NCBI RefSeq assembly: GCF_938045595.1
Contig: NZ_CALIBB010000032.1
Span: 1-5,434, forward strand
Direction of reading: 5' to 3'
Origin: an uncultured Campylobacter sp.
Lineage (GTDB): Bacteria; Campylobacterota; Campylobacteria; Campylobacterales; Campylobacteraceae
DNA: 5,434 bases
Shown here piece by piece: positions 1 through 4,908 of the stretch (position 1 is its first letter; every line of letters begins with the position of its first letter). The notes below the pieces were generated by a model, which saw nothing but the letters and a program-made list of their open reading frames with translations, was not told the origin of the DNA and did no database searches. A program made the position numbers and the translations under genes.

Positions 1-127
1 CGCCGATTACCACGCGCGATAGCCCGAGCTGTGCCAAAAGCTCGGCGCAAGACGGCGTCTTGCCGCGGTGCGCGCAGGGCTCGAATGCGGCATAGGAGCA
101 CACATCTGGTTTTGACGTATGTTCGAG
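1..127 (-). pseudogene. ribD: RibD riboflavin-biosynthesis deaminase fragment, N-terminally decayed, open at the window edge
   Basis: Reading leftwards from about base 103, the frame gives FEPCAHRGKTPSC (bases 85-47) followed by AELLAQLGLSRVVIG. This is the hallmark zinc-binding segment of the RibD deaminase domain (EPCxHxGKTPxC, with the two cysteine zinc ligands 9 residues apart). RibD deaminates the 2,5-diamino-6-ribosylamino-pyrimidinone phosphate in riboflavin synthesis. A normal RibD has about 50-100 residues before this motif, including a PNPxVG segment and the HAE catalytic/zinc motif. Here the frame is closed by TAG at 128-130, and I find no HAE in any of the three minus-strand frames up to base 297. 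The residues just before the motif (LEHTSKPDVCSYAA) loosely resemble the variable stretch before EPC in epsilonproteobacterial RibD, which suggests decay rather than a clean cut. A GTG at 103-101 could start a short product, but it would lack the catalytic part. The 3' portion lies outside the window, so the state of the reductase domain is unknown. Confidence 0.72.
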
Positions 128-261
128 CTATGCGCTATTTTCTAAATTAGGCACGATCCGTGTACATGTCGAATAGCGCGCTGTATGTTGAAAACGCACG
201 AGAATGCCGCTCGTAAATTTTATAAAATTTTAAAATTTAATCGAAATCTGATAAAAAAATT

Positions 262-290
262 TATAAAATAACTCATCAAATTTCAAAAGG
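262..290 (+). promoter_or_regulatory. Candidate -10 box and Shine-Dalgarno for the permease gene
   Basis: TATAAA at 262-267 lies in an A/T-rich leader and would place a transcription start near 274. Campylobacter sigma-70 promoters typically have a good -10 box and little -35 conservation, so no -35 is claimed. AAGG at 287-290 is 7 nt before the TTG at 298. This supports the TTG start, because an in-frame TAA at 292-294 blocks any earlier one. Other TATAAA-like words occur nearby (about 221-227), so the promoter choice is weak. The ribosome binding site is firmer. Confidence 0.4.
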
Positions 291-297
291 ATAAAAT

Positions 298-1845
298 TTG
301 CCGACGCCAAAAGACAACGCTGCAAGCTGCAATGAAAACCAGGCTGAAAATATAGCCCAAAATAACGCCAAAAGCGAGGCGCAAAATTTCACCGAAAATC
401 AGACCGTAAATAACGCTGAGGGTAAAATCGAAGCCGCCGCCGAAGCCAAAGCGACTGTCAAAAACAAAACCAAAACCGCTGCTGAAAATAGAGCTGAAAT
501 CGGTGCCAAAAATCAAAGCGGAAGCGGAGCCAATGTCGGTGTTGAAAGCGGGGTTAAAGCCGTTAAAGCAAATACCGCTGCCGATAAAGCGGCTTCGGCT
601 GTGCTAGATGCCGCGGAAGGTAGGACTAAAACCTCCGCCGAAAATCAAAGCAAAAACCGGGTCAAAACCGACAAGGCCTCATCTGCCGGTGCGGCTGCGC
701 TTAGCGACGCTGCCGAAGCCAACGAAACCTTCTTGGCTAATGCTTCCGCGCTAGGCGCTGCTGCGGGCATGAAAGCAGGTCTTGCCAAGGTTAGCGGGCG
801 CGCAAAGACGAACAAGATATTTTTTATCGGCGCAACCTTGCTGATGTTTTGCTGCGTGATCTATCTGTTCTCGCCGTTTTTGATGGTGATCGTAATCGGC
901 GTGCTGATGGCGGTGGCGACCTCGGGCCTGCACGCTAAAGTAACGAAGCTGTGCCGCGGCAGGCGCACGCTAGCCTCGGTGCTTAGCCTGTTTTTGCTCT
1001 GCGCGCTTTTTTTCGTGCCCTTCATCTACGCCGTGATCGAGATCGCCAAAAACGCCGCGAGCTTCGATATGGCGCGCCTAAACGACGCGCTTAGCTACGT
1101 TCAGAGCCTAGACATCAGGCTGCCCGGGCCTTTTGAAAAATTTGATACGCAGTTTCGCTCGTTTTTGGCAAACCTAGACGTCGCGGGCCTAGCGAAGCAG
1201 ATCATCTCCTACCTCTCGGTCGTTGGGAAATCCAGCGCAAAATTTATCGTCGATATGGTGCTTATCATCGTGTTTTGCTTTTTTGCATACCTCTACGGCG
1301 AGAGCTTCAAGCGCTTTTTCAAAAAAATTCTACCCGTCGAGCCCGCGCAGATCGATTATATCTTTTCCGAGACGGCAAATACGATGAGCGTCGTGTTTTA
1401 CTCGACCATCTTCAACGCCGTATTGCAGGGCTTTTTGTTTTCGATCATAGCGGGGATCTTCGGCTTTGACGCGCTGCTGATGGGAGTACTTTTCGCTTTC
1501 TGTTCTCTCATCCCCGCAGTCGGCGGCGCGCTCATCTATGTACCCACCGCGCTATACGTGCTGGCCCAAGGTAGCACCTCGGGCGCGATCGTGATAATGG
1601 CGTATTGCGTGATACTGATCTCGACGCTCGCGGACAGCTTCGTAAAGCCGCTCGTGATAAAATTTATCAACTCGCGCCTAGTAGAAAACCCCGCAAACAT
1701 CAACGAGATGCTGATTTTCTTCTCGATGCTTTCGGGCATCAGCACGTTTGGGTTCTGGGGCGTGATCTTGGGGCCCGCGATTTTAACGCTATTTATCGCG
1801 GTGCTAAATTTATACGACTATCTAAAAAAGATAGAATTCGAGTAG
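298..1845 (+). CDS. AI-2E/PerM-family membrane transporter with a long low-complexity N-terminal extension
   Basis: The product is 515 residues, against about 340-370 for typical members of this family (PerM, YdiK, TqsA; formerly UPF0118). The family domain begins near residue 172. It has hydrophobic segments at about 174-207 and 222-248, a soluble amphipathic middle (about 250-312), a segment at about 313-336, a hydrophobic cluster at about 370-455 and a final one at about 470-503. Family signatures are visible in the C-terminal half: IPAVGGALIYVPTALY, then LADSFVKPLVI, then MLIFFSMLSGISTFGFWGVILGP. These proteins are proposed exporters or permeases in the inner membrane; some members were linked to autoinducer-2 or to Na+/H+ exchange, so the substrate cannot be read from sequence. 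Residues 1 to about 165 are Ala/Asn/Glu/Lys-rich without hydrophobic segments and are probably cytoplasmic. The TTG start at 298 has AAGG 7 nt upstream and an in-frame stop at 292-294. Met158 (ATG at 769) is the only obvious alternative that would give a family-length protein, but it lacks a good ribosome binding site. The gene stands alone, divergent from the ribD remnant and convergent with nap. Confidence 0.9.
   Translation: MPTPKDNAASCNENQAENIAQNNAKSEAQNFTENQTVNNAEGKIEAAAEAKATVKNKTKTAAENRAEIGAKNQSGSGANVGVESGVKAVKANTAADKAASAVLDAAEGRTKTSAENQSKNRVKTDKASSAGAAALSDAAEANETFLANASALGAAAGMKAGLAKVSGRAKTNKIFFIGATLLMFCCVIYLFSPFLMVIVIGVLMAVATSGLHAKVTKLCRGRRTLASVLSLFLLCALFFVPFIYAVIEIAKNAASFDMARLNDALSYVQSLDIRLPGPFEKFDTQFRSFLANLDVAGLAKQIISYLSVVGKSSAKFIVDMVLIIVFCFFAYLYGESFKRFFKKILPVEPAQIDYIFSETANTMSVVFYSTIFNAVLQGFLFSIIAGIFGFDALLMGVLFAFCSLIPAVGGALIYVPTALYVLAQGSTSGAIVIMAYCVILISTLADSFVKPLVIKFINSRLVENPANINEMLIFFSMLSGISTFGFWGVILGPAILTLFIAVLNLYDYLKKIEFE
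301..774 (+). repeat. Low-complexity coding expansion in the permease N terminus
   Basis: About 155 codons are dominated by Ala, Asn, Lys, Glu, Thr and Ser, with recurring words such as AEN, ENQ, AEAK and KTK. In DNA these are imperfect repeats of GCNGAAAAT and related A-rich units. The stretch keeps the reading frame without a stop and joins directly to the conserved domain. It looks like a degenerate slipped-strand expansion or a disordered tail; I recognise no domain in it. The coding strand is markedly A-rich compared with the following membrane domain. Confidence 0.75.
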
Positions 1846-1910
1846 GGCTTGCGTCGCTGGGTGCTTTTAAATTTATGAAAATGCTGCCCGTAAAGCGCAA
1901 TGCCTAACAT

Positions 1911-1944
1911 GTCCTGGCGGCTTTTTCGTCCTGGCGGCTTTTTG
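1911..1944. repeat. 17-bp tandem direct repeat, two copies
   Basis: GTCCTGGCGGCTTTTT occurs at 1911-1926 and again at 1928-1943, with one spacer base after each copy (C, then G), giving a 17-bp period. The 16-bp cores are identical. A further GTCC follows at 1944-1947 but is out of phase by one base. It lies 66 bp after the permease stop codon. The GGCGGC-TTTTT unit resembles the 3' half of an intrinsic terminator, but no matching upstream arm was found. Confidence 0.85.
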
Positions 1945-2040
1945 TCCGTTCGCGCTCTTGCGCGGGCTTAAAGGCTTTAAATTTAAAGGCAAATTTTAAT
2001 TTCAGCTGCTGCTCGCGCCCTTTAGACGCCTGCATTATAA

Positions 2041-2097
2041 ATTTTAAAATTTAGCTTCGGTGCGGAATTTTACGCCTAGGAATTTTAAAATTTAGCT
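2041..2097. repeat. Two direct copies of a 16-bp A/T-rich palindromic word
   Basis: ATTTTAAAATTTAGCT is at 2041-2056 and again at 2082-2097, 41 bp apart. The inner ATTTTAAAATTT also occurs at 227-238 upstream of the permease gene. ATTTTAAAAT is self-complementary. Such words are common in Campylobacter intergenic DNA, so these may be background rather than a specific element. Confidence 0.7.
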
Positions 2098-2256
2098 CTT
2101 GTTTTGAGATTTAAAGTTCTCATCCGCGCCGTAAGGTCCGTGCGCCTAACGAAGGGTTGCCGCGGCATCAAAACCGCAATCTTGCACGATCTTTAAAATT
2201 TGCAGCTCATCCTCGGCGATTAGCACATGGTTTGCTGACGGTATTTTGATCGTTTA
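2092..2256 (-). pseudogene. Possible remnant of an unidentified gene
   Basis: Between TAA (2256-2254) and TAG (2148-2146) the minus strand is open for 35 codons and includes VLIAEDELQILKIVQDCGF. After the TAG the same frame continues for 17 codons (AHGPYGADENFKSQNKS) to TAA at 2094-2092. The start VLIAEDE-x-x-ILKIV superficially resembles the first strand and acidic pocket of a response-regulator receiver domain, but the rest does not follow that fold and the match is too short to trust. There is no ribosome binding site before the only candidate start, GTG at 2226-2224. The segment could equally be chance open sequence. Confidence 0.22.
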
Positions 2257-2435
2257 ATAAACATTGACACGTCGTCCAACCCCCATAAAATTTTATCTTT
2301 GCGGCGTACTCAAGCTATGCGCGCGGAAGTGATCTATGCCTAGCGGCCGGTATCGGGTCGCCGTATTTTTATAGCGGCACCTTAAGCAGACGAACCGTCG
2401 CGTTTATAAGCACGGCGTCGGACGGCAGTCGCTAC

Positions 2436-2458
2436 GGCGCCGCCTTTTATGCGGCGTC
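2436..2458 (+). other. GC-rich hairpin in the intergenic gap
   Basis: GGCGCCGC (2436-2443) can pair with GCGGCGTC (2451-2458) across a 7-nt loop CTTTTAT, giving an 8-bp stem with one G-U pair when read as plus-strand RNA. It is followed by TGATTTTGG, which is only moderately T-rich. A second imperfect stem, GGTCGCCGTA with TAGCGGCACC, lies at 2356-2381. Either could be part of a small RNA, a terminator or a fossil; nothing decides between these. Confidence 0.35.
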
Positions 2459-2722
2459 TGATTTTGGTACGGCATGTTTTTTATGTAGCGCGAGGCATCG
2501 CACTGCGTAGAAATTCTATAAATTTATCCGCCCGTCGCTTTTTAAAATTCCACATCGTCGCGGGGCTTAACTGCGGACTAAAATTTCACAGACGAATGCA
2601 ATGCGGCGGATCAAAAGCATAAAAATCGGCTAGGAGCGCAAAAGCGGCGTCGGGCTAGAGATACAAAAACAGGCTAGAAGCGGTAAAGATGAGTTGGAAA
2701 AAATTTCAAATTCTGTGGGTGC

Positions 2723-2750
2723 GGATAAAATTTATACAAAAAATTTTACC
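2723..2750 (-). terminator. Weak A/T hairpin downstream of napD, candidate operon end
   Basis: On the plus strand GGATAAAATTT (2723-2733) pairs with AAATTTTACC (2741-2750) apart from one bulged A, with a 7-nt loop. It lies 66 bp past the napD stop. On the nap transcript the stem has a T-rich run inside it but no T-tract after it, so it is not a classical intrinsic terminator. It is the only stem close to the end of the nap genes. Confidence 0.25.
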
Positions 2751-2815
2751 GAGTGACGCAGAGATCGCTGAAAATATAAAATTTAGACAAAAAGCGCGAA
2801 TATGGCGGCGGCGGT

Positions 2816-3151
2816 TTAGACCCGCACCTTGCCGCCGTATTTGATCTGGCTCGGATCTTTTTCGTCCAGCTCGCGCATTATCTGTTCACCGTTATCGGAG
2901 TTTGCCGCGGCGATATCTGCGTCCAGATCGGAGTATGAGTAGATCATCATCGCCTCGCTTACGCCCTCTATGGCCTCTATCGCGCGAAATGCGGCGATCT
3001 CGTCCTCGAAGCTCTCCGCGCTAATCGTGGCTACCGCCTTGCCGTCCTCGCACGCGACGAACTCGCAGCTGCCGATACTTTGCAGCTGCTTGCGAAACGC
3101 CGCTACGTCGGTATTTGCGCCTAGATAGATCACGACGCTTGAAATATTCAT
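2816..3151 (-). CDS. napD: NapD, cytoplasmic chaperone for periplasmic nitrate reductase maturation
   Basis: The product is 111 residues and starts MNISSVVIYL, which matches the usual NapD opening (NISSVVV) of its small ferredoxin-like alpha/beta fold. NapD binds the twin-arginine signal peptide of the catalytic subunit NapA in the cytoplasm and holds back export until the molybdenum cofactor is loaded. The length is near the upper end for NapD, with an acidic C-terminal tail (about residues 74-111, ending KYGGKVRV) beyond the core. I chose the ATG at 3151: it overlaps the napL stop as ATGA (3148-3151) and has a GGGGG Shine-Dalgarno-like run 5 nt upstream inside napL. An in-frame TTG at 3163 would add four residues (MGAK) but is less likely. 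It is the last recognised gene of the nap cluster, as expected for the napAGHBLD order. Confidence 0.88.
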   Translation of the reverse strand: MNISSVVIYLGANTDVAAFRKQLQSIGSCEFVACEDGKAVATISAESFEDEIAAFRAIEAIEGVSEAMMIYSYSDLDADIAAANSDNGEQIMRELDEKDPSQIKYGGKVRV

Positions 3152-4365
3152 TTTAGCCCCCAAAAGTAGATATATCTATTGTACCCCGAGCCCACGAGAT
3201 ACTCTCCTGCGAAAAGCAGATAGTTGATGATGTCGTTGTCTAGCTCGATGCTGCGGACGATCTCGCCTGCTTTATCGATTACGCGCACGCCGTTACCAAC
3301 GGTAAAAGCGCCCAGCTCGGGGCTTAGCGCCACGGCAAAAACTGCAAAATGGGCGTTATAAAATTTAGCGAAATCGCCGTTTTCGTAGTAGCACGATCTT
3401 TCTTTGTCGTTCGAGCCGCTCATCATACGATCGCCAAGCAGCGCCACGGAGTAGATCCCGTCCTTGTGCAGGGACTTTTGGCTCATAAGCTTTTTCGCTT
3501 TCGCGTCGAAATAAAACACGATGCCGCCTTCGCACGAGATTAGTAGCGTCCCGCTAGCGCGGTCGTAGGCGCTGCCGCCCAAAGACGCGATGGTGAGCTT
3601 TTGCTCGAAGCTTACCTTGCCGCTAGGTAGGTCGAAGTATAAAATTTCGCTACCAAGACCTAGCAAAATCACGGTGTTTTCGTCGTAGAAATAGACGTTT
3701 TTAATCCCAGTCATCGGCAATTTATAGTGCGTGATCTTGCCGCCTGCAAACACGCCCAGCATCTTTTCAAACGCGTCGCCGTTATACAAAAATGCGTATT
3801 TTTCGCCTAGTTTATCGACGTCGAATATGGTAGCGCCCATCGGCTCGTCTAGGTAATTTTTGGACGAGGGCAGGGCGAAAATTAGCGTTTTGGATATTGC
3901 GTCTGACGCGGAATTCCGGGCGGAATTTAATGCCGTAGAATTTTCGGCAGAATTTTGCGCTGTACAATCTGCCGTTGCGGAATTCTCTACGGAATTTATA
4001 GCGGCGGCATTTGCCTCGAAATTCCCCGTGGAATTTACGCTCGCTTTTGCATTAAAATTCTGCGCCGCATTGGAATTTGTGCTTGCGGCGGAATTTTGAT
4101 CTGCGGAATTTATGGCAGCGGCGGAATTTCGCGTGGAATTTTCCGCGGAGCTAATGGCAATTTTATAGAGCTTGCCGTCGTCGAGCCCTGCGTAAATTTC
4201 GCCGTCTAGATTTTTTAGCACCGCAACATTTGCGTCAAGCTCTAGTATGAAGCTAGCGTGTTTGATCTTTGCAGGCGTATCTATGCCCGCAGCGCCGCTA
4301 GGCGTCGCGACGCCGTTACCGGCATAGATGAAGCAGGCGCAAAGTAGCAGCGGTAAAAATTTCAT
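3148..4365 (-). CDS. napL: NapL, exported beta-propeller-like accessory protein of the nitrate reductase operon, with a low-complexity insertion
   Basis: The product is 405 residues, about 90 longer than the roughly 300-320 I recall for NapL. It opens with a short hydrophobic signal (MKFLPLLLCACFIYAG), so it is probably periplasmic; the cysteines at 9 and 11 do not form a good lipobox. The body consists of propeller-like strand repeats, clearest near the C terminus (IYSVALLGDRMMSGSND, then FAVALSPELGAFTVGNGVRVID, then YLVGSGYNRYIYFWGLK), WD40-like but divergent. NapL is found in the nap operons of Campylobacter, Wolinella and relatives. It is not a redox subunit and has been linked to efficient NapA maturation or activity; the mechanism is not established. 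Identification rests mainly on position between napB and napD plus the propeller pattern. AGGAG at 4376-4372 lies 6 nt before the ATG and overlaps the napB stop. Residues about 73-158 are an Asn/Ser/Ala-rich insertion between two early strands, annotated separately. Confidence 0.82.
   Translation of the reverse strand: MKFLPLLLCACFIYAGNGVATPSGAAGIDTPAKIKHASFILELDANVAVLKNLDGEIYAGLDDGKLYKIAISSAENSTRNSAAAINSADQNSAASTNSNAAQNFNAKASVNSTGNFEANAAAINSVENSATADCTAQNSAENSTALNSARNSASDAISKTLIFALPSSKNYLDEPMGATIFDVDKLGEKYAFLYNGDAFEKMLGVFAGGKITHYKLPMTGIKNVYFYDENTVILLGLGSEILYFDLPSGKVSFEQKLTIASLGGSAYDRASGTLLISCEGGIVFYFDAKAKKLMSQKSLHKDGIYSVALLGDRMMSGSNDKERSCYYENGDFAKFYNAHFAVFAVALSPELGAFTVGNGVRVIDKAGEIVRSIELDNDIINYLLFAGEYLVGSGYNRYIYFWGLK
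3892..4149 (-). repeat. Asn-Ser-Ala low-complexity insertion inside napL
   Basis: About 86 codons (residues 73-158) contain twelve Asn-Ser pairs, many as NSA or NST, with related blocks such as AAINSADQNSAAS and AAAINSVENSATA. On the plus strand this appears as about twelve GGAATT or AGAATT words, several within GCGGAATTT, at irregular spacings of 12-30 bp. The insertion is in frame and lies between strand-like KLYKIAI and LIFALP, so it would extend a surface loop of the propeller. It has the character of a slipped-strand or recombination-driven expansion that has since diverged. Confidence 0.85.
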
Positions 4366-4374
4366 CGTGCGCTC

Positions 4375-4908
4375 CTACTCAACCTCGGCGCCTTGATTTA
4401 GCGTATCTATGAGGTTAGAAGTGGAATTTGCGTCGCTAAACCTGCTAAAATCAGCCTTGAAGTTGTTTTTCACGAGCGGATTGGTTTGGGCTTGCGGTAC
4501 GTGGCATTGAGTGCAGTTGAATCTCTGCTCGGCTAGCGTGCCGTTTAGATCCGCGCCTGTGCGAAAGTCCACCAAGTGGCTTTTTGGAATCGGCGTAGAG
4601 CCTACATCCTTAGCGACATCGGGCATATGGCAGGTTACGCACATATTGTTATCCTTTGTGATCGGCACGAGCCCCTCTAAGCTGTGCGGTATGAGCGGCG
4701 GAGCGTTTTCGAAGCTGCGCTCGATTTTCGAAGCGGCGCCCGGAGCATCCTCGCTATATTTGAAATCGGGCAGGGAATTTTTATTTTGCACCGATTCGTC
4801 CACGCTTTTTATAAAGCCCAAGCTGTCGGCGTCTATAGAAGCCGTCTTGTCCGCGGCAAATAGCGCCGCACAGCATGCAAGAGCCAAGCCTAAAACCATT
4901 TTTTTCAT
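4375..4908 (-). CDS. napB: NapB, periplasmic di-haem cytochrome c subunit of nitrate reductase
   Basis: The product is 177 residues with a Sec signal peptide (residues 1 to about 19, ending LFAA). It has two c-type haem sites, CVTCH at 90-94 and CTQCH at 132-136. His75 (LIPHSLEG) and His111 (KSHLVDF) are the likely distal haem ligands, giving the bis-histidine haems expected of NapB. The segment PPLIPHSLEGLVPIT...NMCVTCHMP is the conserved NapB core. NapB carries electrons from the NapGH quinol dehydrogenase module to the catalytic NapA in the periplasm. The ATG at 4908 overlaps the napH stop as ATGA (4905-4908) and has AGGAG 7 nt upstream (4920-4916). Two stretches, DLNGT (120-124) and DANST (159-163), fit the Campylobacter N-glycosylation sequon. 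The C-terminal tail after the second haem is rich in Asn and Ser. Confidence 0.95.
   Translation of the reverse strand: MKKMVLGLALACCAALFAADKTASIDADSLGFIKSVDESVQNKNSLPDFKYSEDAPGAASKIERSFENAPPLIPHSLEGLVPITKDNNMCVTCHMPDVAKDVGSTPIPKSHLVDFRTGADLNGTLAEQRFNCTQCHVPQAQTNPLVKNNFKADFSRFSDANSTSNLIDTLNQGAEVE

Larger units (their letters stand above)
1846..2815. other. Long intergenic gap between convergent genes, no intact gene seen
   Basis: About 970 bp separate the permease stop from the napD stop. All six frames are broken by frequent stops and no open stretch has both a start with a ribosome binding site and a recognisable domain. The gap holds a 17-bp tandem repeat (1911-1944), a small hairpin CGCGC-TCTT-GCGCG (1951-1964), the 14-bp palindrome CTTTAAATTTAAAG (1975-1988), two copies of a 16-bp A/T word (2041 and 2082), GC-rich hairpins (2356-2381 and 2436-2458), and an A/T hairpin near napD (2723-2750). 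Several minus-strand open segments look coding-like in composition (2585-2484, 2431-2372, 2253-2149) but are short and in different frames. No tRNA or rRNA was recognised. No canonical stem plus T-run terminator follows the permease gene. Confidence 0.7.

Noticed and set aside
24..45. Perfect 7-bp stem CCGAGCT/AGCTCGG
   Set aside because: Falls inside the conserved RibD coding segment and has no T-run, so it is most likely coincidental.
1..127. TadA/CDA-type tRNA or cytidine deaminase instead of RibD
   Set aside because: Those enzymes have PCxxC zinc spacing. Here the PC is followed by AHRGKTPSC, with the second cysteine 9 residues on, which is specific to RibD.
254..260. Short poly-A tract as a possible phase-variable promoter spacer
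   Set aside because: Only 6-7 bases in an A/T-rich leader. Campylobacter phase variation usually uses longer poly-G/C tracts, and none is present in the window.
283..516. Minus-strand open frame with Gly-Phe repeats opposite the permease N terminus
   Set aside because: Antisense shadow of the A-rich low-complexity codons. It has no credible start signal and is explained by the stop-free repeat on the other strand.
1605..1907. 100-codon plus-strand frame overlapping the permease 3' end
   Set aside because: Mostly out-of-frame reading of the conserved permease C terminus. The product is Arg/Asp-rich with no family resemblance, and the part outside the permease gene is too short to count.
3860..4209. 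Plus-strand open frames opposite the napL insert (repeats of AEF/EFxA and CGIxxGGI)
   Set aside because: They are antisense images of the Asn-Ser repeat, which lacks stop codons on both strands. They have no ribosome binding site or domain.
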